A DNA stretch of 64,000 nucleotides, taken from assembly GCA_964404165.1 (NCBI GenBank), contig CAYOIZ010000004.1:124001-188000 (forward strand), in the 5' to 3' direction. A model generated the notes under the pieces. The model saw nothing but the letters and a program-made list of their open reading frames with translations, ran no database searches and was not told where the DNA came from. Positions 7,652-16,222 of the stretch are shown piece by piece (the stretch's first letter is position 1; the number at the start of each line of letters is the position of its first letter). The translations under genes and the position numbers were made by a program. This DNA is from DASYLJ01 sp964404165. GTDB taxonomy: Bacteria > Desulfobacterota > Binatia > DP-6.

Positions 7652-7965
7652 CACTGCGCTCGCAGCCGTCGCGCCGTGCGCCGCTCCCGGGCCGCGCAGG
7701 TGCGGAACGCGCGCCCGGTGAGTTTGCGGAGCTCGCGGAAGAAGGCCCGCGCCGCGCGTTTGGGGTTGCCGCGCACGTCGATCGAGCCGTCGGGACGGAT
7801 GGCCATCACGAGCTCGCCCGTCGCGTTCCTGACGCGGAAGATGTCGGTCGGGGCGGGCACGGGGGCGAACTGGAAGTAGCCGGTGGTGTTGAGATCGTCC
7901 GCCGCTGTGGCAGGACCGAGCAGCGCGAGCGTGAGCGCGCACGACGCGAAGATGCGCGTTCTCAT
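7651..7965 (-). CDS. Small exported protein
   Basis: A 104-residue protein with a good signal peptide (MRTRIFASCALTLALLGPATAA). The mature part has a short beta segment (FRVRNATGELVMAIRPDGSIDVRGN) resembling the tail-fibre or chaperone-adjacent 'D-G-x-l-x-v-x-G' motif, and then a strongly basic helix. An exported protein inside an early phage operon is unusual. It may act at the envelope, for example in superinfection exclusion, but the sequence does not show that. Confidence 0.5.
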   Translation of the reverse strand: MRTRIFASCALTLALLGPATAADDLNTTGYFQFAPVPAPTDIFRVRNATGELVMAIRPDGSIDVRGNPKRAARAFFRELRKLTGRAFRTCAARERRTARRLRAQ

Positions 7966-8324
7966 AGGCCCACACCGAGCTCGCGCATGCGCGCGTAGGT
8001 CCGTGGTGCGGTCCCTCCCTTCGACCACGCGATGCCGACCTCTTCCTCCATCAGCGCCGCGAGCTCGTCCCAGGCGGCGACGAGGAGCGCCCACGGCAGC
8101 GAGACGCCGCGCATGCGCTCGGCGAACCCAGCCTGCAGGACCGGAACCCGTGCGAGGAGCCGGAGGCATCGACCCAGGTCGGCAGGATCGAGCGGGTGAC
8201 GCGGCTCGCAGTGGACGCCGAGCGCCGTGAACGCGATGCACTCCGAGCTGGCGCCCCGATCGTGGCCGGCGAGCCATCGGAAAACCGCATCGCGTGTCCC
8301 CTCGTCCGTGATGGCGGGCGGCAT
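7962..8324 (-). CDS. Conserved phage hypothetical protein
   Basis: A 120-residue protein. It opens with a short helix-turn-helix-like segment (DAVFRWLAGHDRGASSECIAFTALGV), then HPLDPADLGRCLRLLARVP, then a helix ending WDELAALMEEEVG. The 'G-x-S-S-x-x-I' start with 'D-P-x-D-x-G-R-C-x-R-L-L' is a pattern I recognise from prophage replication and regulation regions, where these proteins stay unnamed. Overlaps its downstream neighbour by 4 bases. Confidence 0.6.
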   Translation of the reverse strand: MPPAITDEGTRDAVFRWLAGHDRGASSECIAFTALGVHCEPRHPLDPADLGRCLRLLARVPVLQAGFAERMRGVSLPWALLVAAWDELAALMEEEVGIAWSKGGTAPRTYARMRELGVGL

Positions 8325-8326
8325 CG

Positions 8327-8779
8327 TCAGGCCTCCGCGCGTGCCGGCGCTGGCGAGATGACCTCCGCCACCGCGTTGACGACGGTGAGCAGGTGCTCGC
8401 GGGCCCGCGGCGACACCCGGTGGAACGTCGCGAGGTACGGCGCGAGGAGCGGATCGGCCGTGATGGGACGCGCCGGCACGCTCGCCGGGGCGTCCTGGTC
8501 CGGGAGCATGCTGGGGTGCGAGAGCAGGGCCGTGAGCTCGTCGCCGAGCGCGATGTCCTGGTCCATGGCGCGGAGCTTCGCGCAGAGGACGTGCTGCACA
8601 CGCAGGACGACCAGGTACGGGGTCGCGAGGCCGGTGCCGCTCTCCAGGCGACTGACCGCGCCCTGGCTCACGCCCGCGTCCTTGGCGAGCTGCTCCTGGG
8701 TCAGGTGAAGGAAGGTGCGCATCGTTCGCACGTGCGTGCCGAGGGCGGTCATCCGTGTCCGCTGCGTGTTCGTCGTCAT
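8327..8779 (-). CDS. XRE-family HTH regulator
   Basis: A 150-residue protein. Residues about 10-65 are a classic Cro/CI-type helix-turn-helix: LGTHVRTMRTFLHLTQEQLAKDAGVSQGAVSRLESG. The remainder is helical with a conserved-looking RAREHLLTVVNAV end and no peptidase or oligomerisation motif visible. It lies inside the early operon rather than at the divergent control region, so it may regulate a later transcription step instead of being the main repressor. Confidence 0.8.
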   Translation of the reverse strand: MTTNTQRTRMTALGTHVRTMRTFLHLTQEQLAKDAGVSQGAVSRLESGTGLATPYLVVLRVQHVLCAKLRAMDQDIALGDELTALLSHPSMLPDQDAPASVPARPITADPLLAPYLATFHRVSPRAREHLLTVVNAVAEVISPAPARAEA

Positions 8780-8782
8780 GGG

Positions 8783-9061
8783 TCAGACCTTCTTGTAGAT
8801 GCGCTCGAGGGCCTCGAGCTGGTTGTCGGTGAGGGTGCCGCGGCGGGCGACCTGTTTCCGGACGCTCGGAAGGAAGTCTCTTTCCCACTCCGTCAGCGCC
8901 TCCCAGTTGTAGTCGTCCTCGTCGGGGCACGCGGTGAGCATCAGATGGATGCGGGCCGTGCGCTGGCAGGGCTCGCACCGGAATGTGACGTTCAGGCCGG
9001 GGAGGGCGGGCTCACGCGGCGGCGGGATGTCGACGCCGCAGTCGTCGCAGTGATGTCTCAT
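8783..9061 (-). CDS. Small zinc-ribbon protein
   Basis: A 92-residue protein with an N-terminal CDDC and a CEPC about 22 residues later, so a four-cysteine zinc ribbon occupies residues about 4-33. The rest is acidic then basic helix (WEALTEWERDFLPSVRKQVARRG). It overlaps the stop of the following HerA-like ATPase start region by 4 bases. Likely a nucleic-acid or protein adaptor; function unknown. Confidence 0.55.
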   Translation of the reverse strand: MRHHCDDCGVDIPPPREPALPGLNVTFRCEPCQRTARIHLMLTACPDEDDYNWEALTEWERDFLPSVRKQVARRGTLTDNQLEALERIYKKV

Positions 9062-10815
9062 CGGAGTGCCTCGAGCAGCTCGTCGGAGAGCCGCATGCGG
9101 TCGGTGTTCTTGCCGACCATGACGCCCGCGGTGCGCAGGACGGCCAGATCGTTCTTGAAGCCGCCGCTTACTGCGTAGCCCGTCTCCGTGGCGATCTCGT
9201 CGATGGTCAGCCCGTCGTCGGGATGGTCGATGAGTGCCGCGAGCACCGCGCGCGCGCACTTCTTGAACGAGCGATGGGTGCGCCAGAAGTCGATGAGGTC
9301 GCGGCCCATCGGCAACGGCGCGAACGGGCCGCAAGCCAGGCCGTCGTCGGTGATCTGCATGACGCCGCCGTTGTCCCCGGTCATCAGGCTGTGTGTGCGG
9401 AGAGCGGCGAGATCGTTCTTGAACCCGCCGCTGATGCGATAGCCCGTCAGCAGGGCGATCTTCTCGATGCTGCAGCCCTCGGGGTGCTGCGCGAGGACGG
9501 CGAGCTGCGCGCGGGCGCACTTCTTCAGCGGCGGGCCGCCGTTCGCTGCGGCAGACGCGCGTGGCGCAGCTGGGGGAGGGCGGCGATCGGGCGTCGGCGG
9601 TCGTGGCGCGGTGTGGCGTTGCTCGGGCTCCAGAGGATGGGCCCTGAGCGGCGGCGGCGGCTGTGAAGCGGTCGCTGAGAAGCGCGAGATGGCATCGCGG
9701 GCGGCGGACGCTTCGGCAAGCAGCGCCGCCCCCTGCCGCTGATGCGCCTCGCCGGCCTGTTTGGCGTCGTCCGCGGCCTTGGCGAGTTTGGTGATGATCG
9801 ACTCCACCCGGCGCAGGTCCTTTGCCGTGAGCATCGGCTTCTCGACGACGCGGACCTCCTGTCCCGGCGCGGCCTTCTTCGCCGCGGCGAGCTCGCGCTT
9901 GAGCCGTGTGTTGTCGGCACGAAGATCCTCGATCGAGCGCGCCCGCTCGTCCGCTTCGGCCGGCAGGTCTGCGAGCTGGGGAAGCAACGCGCGCACCTTC
10001 GCCGTTGGCGGCGGCGGGCTCGAGGCGCGTCGCCCGGCCTCTGGGTGTGACGTCTCCACCGCGCCCACGTGCACCGCAACGATGGTGTCGGAGATCGCCG
10101 GGCCGAACGCGAAGAAGTTGCCGTCCGGGAGCGTGCGCAGGCGCGGCTGCTCGGCCTTGCCGAATCCCAGCTCGTCGCCGGCGCGCTTCATGTCGACGTC
10201 GAGCGACGTGCGCCCGATCAGCTTGTTGTTGAGCTCGGCGGCCGCGTTCTTGTTCAGCTTCGCCAGCCGTTGCGTCGCGAGGATGGGACAGAATCCGCGC
10301 TTGCGTCCGCGCGTGCACAGATCGATGACCGCACCAGCGCTGTCCGCCTGGTCCTTCTCCGGGCAAAAGATGTGGGCCTCGTCGAGGACGATCAGCGCCG
10401 GCCGCCACAGCTTCTTCGGCGCCTCCATCATCGCCGCGATGAACCGCTTGACGAACGCGACGCGTTCGTGGGCCTTCAGCTCGAAGATGTCGAGCACGGC
10501 CGACACGCCGAGCTCGAGCAGCTTCAAGGCGAGCAGCTCGGCCGACCGTGGATGGGCGACCGTGTCGCCGCCTGTCGGCGCGGCCAGCACGTAGTCGTGC
10601 CGCTCGCGGAGGGTGGCGAACTCGCCCTCCGGATCGATGATGATCTGCTGCACCTGGCCGTGCGTCTGCTCCAGGATGCGCCGCAGACACCACGACTTCC
10701 CCGCGCCGCTGTTCGCCTGGATCAGCAAGCGCGTGCGAAGCAGGCGCGCGACGTCGCAGCCGACGAACTCCGCAGGCCGCGCGTCACTGCGCTGGCCGAT
10801 GATGAAGCGATTCAC
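9058..10815 (-). CDS. HerA-like DNA translocase ATPase with duplicated C-terminal domain
   Basis: A 585-residue protein from a GTG at 10815. Walker A is ANSGAGKSW (about residues 33-41) and Walker B is LIVLDEAHIF (about 142-151), followed by TRGRKRGFCPILATQRLAKLNK, as in HerA/FtsK-type translocases. A coiled-coil stretch and a Pro-rich linker follow. The last 190 residues hold two copies of one roughly 60-residue domain: KKCARAQLAVLAQHPEG and KKCARAVLAALIDHPDDG, each followed by a TGY-[RA]-[IV]-SGGFKNDLA-x-LRT block, which look like winged-helix units. HerA works with nucleases in end resection, and the SbcCD-like pair is in the same operon. Could also act in partition or DNA pumping. Confidence 0.8.
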   Translation of the reverse strand: MNRFIIGQRSDARPAEFVGCDVARLLRTRLLIQANSGAGKSWCLRRILEQTHGQVQQIIIDPEGEFATLRERHDYVLAAPTGGDTVAHPRSAELLALKLLELGVSAVLDIFELKAHERVAFVKRFIAAMMEAPKKLWRPALIVLDEAHIFCPEKDQADSAGAVIDLCTRGRKRGFCPILATQRLAKLNKNAAAELNNKLIGRTSLDVDMKRAGDELGFGKAEQPRLRTLPDGNFFAFGPAISDTIVAVHVGAVETSHPEAGRRASSPPPPTAKVRALLPQLADLPAEADERARSIEDLRADNTRLKRELAAAKKAAPGQEVRVVEKPMLTAKDLRRVESIITKLAKAADDAKQAGEAHQRQGAALLAEASAARDAISRFSATASQPPPPLRAHPLEPEQRHTAPRPPTPDRRPPPAAPRASAAANGGPPLKKCARAQLAVLAQHPEGCSIEKIALLTGYRISGGFKNDLAALRTHSLMTGDNGGVMQITDDGLACGPFAPLPMGRDLIDFWRTHRSFKKCARAVLAALIDHPDDGLTIDEIATETGYAVSGGFKNDLAVLRTAGVMVGKNTDRMRLSDELLEALR

Positions 10816-10855
10816 GGTCGGGCGACCCCGCGACGGGCTATGCGCTCGAGCGCCG

Positions 10856-11074
10856 TCATGCGGCGTTCCGTCCGGTGAGCCGCTTTCGCACTCGCCTGCT
10901 CCGCACCGCGAGCTGCAGGGGACGCTTCTTCCGCTCCTCGGCGAAGCACTCGCCGTCGGAGACCATGCCGACGACCAAGCCGATGCCGAGCAGCGCCAAG
11001 GCGATCGTGCCGAGGACCATCGCCGCCTTCCCGGTCCAGGGCAGCACCGTCCACAGTCCCGCGATCCACTCCAT
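10856..11074 (-). CDS. Small single-pass membrane protein
   Basis: A 72-residue protein with one strong transmembrane segment (AAMVLGTIALALLGIGLVVGMV, split here by residues 17-38) and a short tail rich in Lys and Arg, giving an inside-positive C-terminus. No family recognised. It lies between the ParB-like and HerA-like genes; its own Shine-Dalgarno (GGAGG, just upstream of 11074) is strong. Confidence 0.55.
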   Translation of the reverse strand: MEWIAGLWTVLPWTGKAAMVLGTIALALLGIGLVVGMVSDGECFAEERKKRPLQLAVRSRRVRKRLTGRNAA

Positions 11075-11131
11075 GGAATCCCTCCTCCTCGTGGCCGTCG
11101 TTCGCTCAGCTGTGCCGCTTCGGATCGATGG

Positions 11132-12586
11132 TCAGGGACGGCTTCGCGCCGTCCAGTTCCACAGCCCAAGCAGGGGTGCGGTCTCCATCTCTCCGATCTC
11201 GACGCAGAAGCGCGTCGTCAGGGGATTGTCCCCGCCGCGATCGGCGCCCTTCGGGGGGAGCCAGCCGCGGCGGCGCGCGACGTCCCTGATCGTGTCGTGC
11301 CACATCTCGCGGACCAGACCGCAGGCCATGACGCGCAGGAGATCGACGAGCCCGCCGGGGACGGCGTGCTCGTCGGCAACGGCGGTCGCGTGGGCGATGA
11401 TAGCGTCGTTCAGGTTCGCCAGCGTCAGGCGCTCGACCTGCTCGGCGTCCTGGGCGTCTCGCTCCGCGCGCCGCTCCGCCGCCGTCTTCGGCTTCGAGGC
11501 GGGCCGGTCGATCGTGCGATGACCCGCATGGGTCTTGCACTTGGGGTTGATGCACACCCGGAACGTCTTGCCGATGCCGTCGTCCCGCTCCTGGTACCCG
11601 GAGACGACGATGCCGGTCACCGTCTTGTCGCAGGTGATCGCGCCGGCCTTGCGCCACTCGTAGGCGGTCAGTGGCTGCGTCTTCCCCTTGCGCTCCTCCG
11701 GGTCGAGGTGGTGGTTCGTCGAGAGCCGCTTGACGGTCTCGCCCTTGGCTTCGAGGGTCTTGGTCGTCGACGCGATGTGGGCGGCGACCTTCGCGGCGTG
11801 ACAGGTGCGATCGGTGCAGAGGTCACGGCTCGCGAGGTCCGCGAAGAGGGCCGGCTGCGCGCCCGAGCGCTTGGGGCACGGGCCGCACGCCCCCGCCTTC
11901 GCGACGAGGACAACGTCGGTGGTGTCGAACGGGGCCTTCTTGAGATCGAGGATCAGCTCCTGGCCGATCCACGCCCGGAACGCCTGCACGCTGGGCGGTC
12001 CGACGTCGTGCTTCTCCCAGGGATCACGATGCGTCAGGTACTCGAGCGCGGTCTTCTGGTCGGCTGCCGTGAGGCGCGCGAGAGGCACGGCGTGCCCGGC
12101 GGTGATCTCGCCGGCGAGGAAGCGTTTCCGAGCCTCCGGGATGAGCGCCAGGAGCTTGAGCCGCTGGTAGATGTAGCTGAGGCTCTTGCCGACCTTGGCC
12201 GCCAGGCTCTCGGCGTCGTAGCCGGCCCGCTGCATCAACGTCTCGTAGCCCTCGGCTTCCTCGAGCTCGTGGATGTCCTCTCGCTGCCCGTTCTCGACGA
12301 TCAGTGTCTCGAGGAACTCCTCGTCTTTCATCACCTTGACGAGGGCGGGAACGTCTGGGATGGCGGCGGTCGTTGCCGCGCGGACGCGTCGATGCCCTGC
12401 GGCGATCTCGTAGCGGAGTGGTTCACCTGGCAGGGGCCGCACCAGGATGGGCGTCAACACGCCCTGACGGGAAACACTCGCGACGAGCTCGGCCATGGCC
12501 ACAGGGTCGAATCGCTTGCGGGGGTTCTCAGGCGACTCGTACAGCTGGTCGATCGGCAGCCTCATGAAGGTAGCGGAGCTGGTCAC
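11132..12586 (-). CDS. ParB/Spo0J-like partition or regulatory protein
   Basis: A 484-residue protein from a GTG at 12586, preceded by AAGGAGG. Residues about 10-95 carry the ParB N-terminal domain (PENPRKRFDPVAMAELVASV, then GVLTPILVRPL, then YEIAAGHRRVRAA), and residues 120-180 the KorB-type helix-turn-helix (SLAAKVGKSLSYIYQRLKLLALI). The C-terminal half adds two Cys clusters (CGPCPKR and C-x(5)-C) and a basic helix. ParB box II 'G-H-R-R' is intact. There is no ParA gene nearby, so this is closer to the chromosome-free phage ParB type. It overlaps the HNH gene by 4 bases. Confidence 0.85.
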   Translation of the reverse strand: MTSSATFMRLPIDQLYESPENPRKRFDPVAMAELVASVSRQGVLTPILVRPLPGEPLRYEIAAGHRRVRAATTAAIPDVPALVKVMKDEEFLETLIVENGQREDIHELEEAEGYETLMQRAGYDAESLAAKVGKSLSYIYQRLKLLALIPEARKRFLAGEITAGHAVPLARLTAADQKTALEYLTHRDPWEKHDVGPPSVQAFRAWIGQELILDLKKAPFDTTDVVLVAKAGACGPCPKRSGAQPALFADLASRDLCTDRTCHAAKVAAHIASTTKTLEAKGETVKRLSTNHHLDPEERKGKTQPLTAYEWRKAGAITCDKTVTGIVVSGYQERDDGIGKTFRVCINPKCKTHAGHRTIDRPASKPKTAAERRAERDAQDAEQVERLTLANLNDAIIAHATAVADEHAVPGGLVDLLRVMACGLVREMWHDTIRDVARRRGWLPPKGADRGGDNPLTTRFCVEIGEMETAPLLGLWNWTARSRP

Positions 12587-13203
12587 GAGCGGGCCTCCTT
12601 GTGGGTGGGTGCGGAGATCGTGGATGCGACATGGCGCCATGTCGTGCCGTCGACGATGCCGGTGATCGCGCAATAGCCGACGCCGAACCGGCGACGGAGC
12701 TCGGCCTTAGTCTCGCCAGCCGCCCAGCGCCTACGCATCTCGCGAACCTGCGGCTCGGTCAGGCGCGCGTTGCCGTTGCGCTCACCGCGACTCACGCGAT
12801 CGGGCTGCCGTCGCGACCAGTGATCGTCGCCGCGCAAGACACGGTCGGGCTGTTGCTGCAGAAACTGGCGGCCCTTGGCGGCCATATCTTGTGCGTTCGA
12901 CTCCCGATCTCCACGGAAGAGGTGGGCGGGGCGGACGCAGATGCGGTTGTCGCAGGAGTGAAGGACGCACACCTCGTCGTTCAACGGGCCGTGCGCGATG
13001 CGCGATGCGAAGCGATGAGCCAGGATGGTCCGTCGTTGCCCAATCGACGCACGGCCGTAGCCCGTGCAGGGTCGTCCGAGCCATACCCAGCAACCGTCGA
13101 TCGGGGGGAACAATACGCGCCGCCAGAATCGCCTGACGTGCTCTCGACTCAGCGCGCTGTCGGCCGGTACGACGGCCGCGAGCCAATCCGCAACAGTCAG
13201 CAT
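12583..13203 (-). CDS. HNH endonuclease, homing type
   Basis: A 206-residue protein. Residues about 30-105 form an HNH_3-type nuclease: CWVWLG, then YGRASIG, then VLHSCDNRICVRPAHLFRGD with the catalytic-looking His and the Asn of the second strand, then SNAQDM. Next comes a repeated segment with QPDRV-x-RG twice, and a C-terminal AP2/NUMOD-like DNA-binding tail (NARLTEPQVREMRRRWAAGETKAELRRRFGVG split into helix pairs). Such HNH proteins are common freestanding homing enzymes in phages. The gene sits in the operon with 1- and 4-base overlaps, so it may be domesticated. Confidence 0.8.
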   Translation of the reverse strand: MLTVADWLAAVVPADSALSREHVRRFWRRVLFPPIDGCWVWLGRPCTGYGRASIGQRRTILAHRFASRIAHGPLNDEVCVLHSCDNRICVRPAHLFRGDRESNAQDMAAKGRQFLQQQPDRVLRGDDHWSRRQPDRVSRGERNGNARLTEPQVREMRRRWAAGETKAELRRRFGVGYCAITGIVDGTTWRHVASTISAPTHKEARS

Positions 13204-13499
13204 TACTGGTTGAGGAGGGTCTTCCGCAGCGCCTCGAGCGTGTGCTCGGCGACGTGGATGTGCCGGATGGCGTCGTCGAGATCGCTGGTGGCATCCTGGA
13301 CCTGCTGCAGGAGTGGCTTGGTCTCGGCCTTCGCGGTCGCGTCGCTCGCCATGAGGCGGTCGATGAGGTTCTCGAACGCGGCAATGGGTAGCCCAGGAGC
13401 CTCCTGCCGGCGCCAGGTCTCTACGACCTCGCGAATGCGGCTGCGTCGGGTCGCCTCGACGATCGGTGCGGATGGAGTCAGGGCCAGAGCGGTGCTCAT
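13203..13499 (-). CDS. Hypothetical helical protein
   Basis: A 98-residue protein, almost wholly helical, with heptad-like patterning in residues 40-95 (FENLIDRLMAS, LLQQVQDATSDLDDAIRHI). No motif recognised. It is wedged between the SbcC-like and HNH genes with overlaps of 4 and 1 bases, so it is co-translated with them. Possibly a small partner of the SbcC-like ATPase. Confidence 0.5.
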   Translation of the reverse strand: MSTALALTPSAPIVEATRRSRIREVVETWRRQEAPGLPIAAFENLIDRLMASDATAKAETKPLLQQVQDATSDLDDAIRHIHVAEHTLEALRKTLLNQ

Positions 13500-16222
13500 G
13501 CGGCGATCCCTTCTCCCGGCTGCGTGGCGCCGGGGATGAACAGCCGCGCGGTGCGCTCGTCCTTGTCGACGATCACGCGGGCGTCGGCCTGCTCCCAGAC
13601 TTCGGGCGAGTGCGTCACTACCCAGGCGTGGTGGAAGTGCCCCTCGCGCATGGCGTGCCGGATCATCGACACGTACTTGGGGGCGTTCTCCTGGCTGAGT
13701 GCGGCCGTGGGCTCGTCGAGGAAGAGGGTGCGGAACTCGCGACCGGAGCGCTGCACATTCTCGATGATGATGGAGAGCCGTAGCGCCGTGTCGATGAGCG
13801 CCATCTCGCCACCGCTGCCGCGGCTGCCCTCGGGGCGATCGGCCTCGGCGTCGAGGATGACGTAGTCGAACACCTCTTCGACGCCCTTGCCGTTGGCGAG
13901 GGGCCGCGTCGTCGTCAGGCGGATCTGAAACCGCGGCGTGTAGTCCTCGGCGATGTAGCGGTTTGCGCGCGCCGTGATGACAGGGCCGGCCCCGTCGATG
14001 ATGAGCGCTGGGATGCCTTTCGGGCTCAGGGGACGCTTCAGCACAGCGAGGTCTGCCGCTCGACGGATGAGGAGCGTTTCCCGGGTGCGGAGACTGGCGA
14101 CGTCGGCCGCCGGATCCCCCGCGGTCTGGACCTCGGCCGCCAACCCGAAGCGGACGCGGACGGCCGCCTCGTGGGCGCCCTCGGCCTCGGTGATGGTGGC
14201 CGCGCACTCGTCCCGCAGCTGCGCGGCGGTGGCGACGGCCGCCTCGGCGTCGGCGACGGTGTCCGACGGCAAGGCGTCGAGCGTCCGCTGGACGTCGGCA
14301 CGCGCCGCCTGGTCGGTAGTCATCCCCGCAGCGACGGCCCCGTGCTGCGCCTCGGCGGTGGCGAGCTCGGGCAGCCGCGCGGCGAGGGTCGCTTCGGTCG
14401 TTCGCTCGGTCTCCAGCGTACTGACGCGGGTGCGCTTCGTATCGAGCGCCGTGCGCGCCTCGTCCCGGGCTGCTACTGCCGCGTCGAGGGTCGCTTTCGC
14501 CGCGAGGCCCTGTGTGCGGATGGACTCGACGGCGGCGGTAGCGGCGGGCTCGCGCGCGGCGAGCTCCTGGTCGGCCGTCGCCGCGGCGATCTGTTCAGCC
14601 AGCCCGGCGATCTCGCCGTCGACGGTGCGTCGACGCTGCTCGATCACGGTACGCGCGGCCGCGTGGGCGCGTTCGTCGGCCTGCGCTCGATCGCGTGCGC
14701 GTTCGCTCGAGGTGCGCTCGCGGCGATGCGTGCTCAACGCATCGGCGGCGGGGGTGCCATCGATCAGCGGCAGCGTCGCGAGCTCGGCGTCGATCGGCGC
14801 CAGTGTCGTCATGGCGTCCCGGATGTCCGTCGTGAGCGGGCAGGTGCCACACTCGTCCACGTTCGGGATGCTAGTGAGCATCGTGTTCCGGCGGAGCAGC
14901 TCGGCGCGTCGGCTCTCCAGCTCGCGCCGGCGAGCCAACGTGGCCGCCTCCGCCTGGGCCGCCTCCTCGCGCTCGGTGGTGTGGGCGTCGCGGGCGGCGA
15001 GCGCGTCCGTGGCCGTGGCGATGGCCGCAGTCACGTCGGAGGTCCGTGCATCGTGCGCGACGAGCTCGTCGCCGATGCGGTCGCGCGTCCGCTCGAGCTC
15101 GCTCCGCTGTGCCGTCAGGCTCCCGAGGGCAGCCACCCGAGCGCGCGCTGCCGCGGTGGCCTCGCGCTCCGCCTCGAGGCGACGGTAGTCCGTCGCCAGG
15201 CGCTCGCGGTCCGCCGTGGCCGTCGCCACCGCGGCCTCGCAGGTCGGGAGCTTCTCCGCCGCGGCGCGCTCCGCAGCGCGTACGGTTGCCAGCTCTGCAT
15301 CGAGGGTGACCAGGCGCTCCGCGGCCGCACGGATCGCGTCGCCCTCGATGACGGTGGTCTCGAGCTCGGCGAGTGTGCCCGCCGCTTCCTGCAGGCGTGT
15401 CGCGATCGTGGCCAGCTCCGCCTCGAGGCGGGCCCGCTCGCTAGCCGTCGCCTGGCAGCGGAGCAGGGCGTCGCGCGCGACCTGATGGTCGTTGATCGCG
15501 GCGGCATGCCCTGCGCGCGCCGTCGCAACGTCCGCCGCGGCGCGCTCGACGTCGGCGACGGCGCCGGCGAGCGCCTCGCGCCGCTCGGCCAGGAGTTCGG
15601 CGCGGCCGGTGGCGGTCTCGAGGCGCTCACGCACATCGCGGAGCTCCTCGAGGACCTGCGTCTCGTGGGCCTCGCACCGCGCGTGCAGCACCTCATATTC
15701 GCCGATGCCGAGCATCTCGGCGAACACGCCCCGCCGGTTCACCTGCTGGACCCGCGAGAAGGCATCGAAGCCGCCCTGGCAGGCGAACGGGCCGATCATG
15801 AACAAGGCGCGCGAACCGAAGTGCTTCGCGACCTGGGCCTTCACCTGGCTGATGAGCGGGCCGTGCCGCTCGCCGTCGACGGTGACGTAGCCCTCGGTCT
15901 TCCGCGTCTTGCCGTCGATGTCGAGGTGGACGCTGAGCGGGCGGCTCCCGAGGAGATAGTTGACCTCGACGTAGGCATCCCGATGGCGCGGCCGGACATG
16001 GGAGGCGAGGGGGCGCCCCTGCTTGGCGGTGGCGTCGCGATCGGACGGGAACTCCTGGAAGAGCGGCCCGGGGCCCATCAGCTCGACCAGGTGCGACTTG
16101 CCGGCGCCGTTCGTACCCATCACGGCGATGACGGACCCGGCCGGCAGCGCCGAGACGTCGAGATCGATCGGGGCGCCGATGAACGGCCCGATGTTGTGGC
16201 AGCGGAACCCGGTGACGATCAT
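13496..16222 (-). CDS. sbcC: SbcC/Rad50-like SMC-type ATPase
   Basis: A 908-residue protein. Walker A GTNGAGKSH lies at about residues 34-42. Long coiled coils rich in Ala, Arg and Glu fill residues 190-760, interrupted near residue 457 by CGTC, the Rad50 zinc hook. The C-terminal half has the ABC signature-like SGGEMALIDTALRL, then Walker B RTLFLDEPTAAL, and a His switch (VVTHSPEV). With the SbcD-like nuclease overlapping upstream, it should form an Mre11-Rad50-type complex that opens hairpins and trims DNA ends. Phage T4 gp46/gp47 are the best-known virus-encoded pair; here they presumably act in element replication and recombination. Confidence 0.9.
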   Translation of the reverse strand: MIVTGFRCHNIGPFIGAPIDLDVSALPAGSVIAVMGTNGAGKSHLVELMGPGPLFQEFPSDRDATAKQGRPLASHVRPRHRDAYVEVNYLLGSRPLSVHLDIDGKTRKTEGYVTVDGERHGPLISQVKAQVAKHFGSRALFMIGPFACQGGFDAFSRVQQVNRRGVFAEMLGIGEYEVLHARCEAHETQVLEELRDVRERLETATGRAELLAERREALAGAVADVERAAADVATARAGHAAAINDHQVARDALLRCQATASERARLEAELATIATRLQEAAGTLAELETTVIEGDAIRAAAERLVTLDAELATVRAAERAAAEKLPTCEAAVATATADRERLATDYRRLEAEREATAAARARVAALGSLTAQRSELERTRDRIGDELVAHDARTSDVTAAIATATDALAARDAHTTEREEAAQAEAATLARRRELESRRAELLRRNTMLTSIPNVDECGTCPLTTDIRDAMTTLAPIDAELATLPLIDGTPAADALSTHRRERTSSERARDRAQADERAHAAARTVIEQRRRTVDGEIAGLAEQIAAATADQELAAREPAATAAVESIRTQGLAAKATLDAAVAARDEARTALDTKRTRVSTLETERTTEATLAARLPELATAEAQHGAVAAGMTTDQAARADVQRTLDALPSDTVADAEAAVATAAQLRDECAATITEAEGAHEAAVRVRFGLAAEVQTAGDPAADVASLRTRETLLIRRAADLAVLKRPLSPKGIPALIIDGAGPVITARANRYIAEDYTPRFQIRLTTTRPLANGKGVEEVFDYVILDAEADRPEGSRGSGGEMALIDTALRLSIIIENVQRSGREFRTLFLDEPTAALSQENAPKYVSMIRHAMREGHFHHAWVVTHSPEVWEQADARVIVDKDERTARLFIPGATQPGEGIAA

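Noticed and set aside
13496..16222. Ala/Arg/Glu-rich periodic sequence that looks like a tape-measure protein.
   Set aside because: Walker A, zinc hook, SGGE signature and Walker B identify it as SbcC/Rad50 coiled coil.
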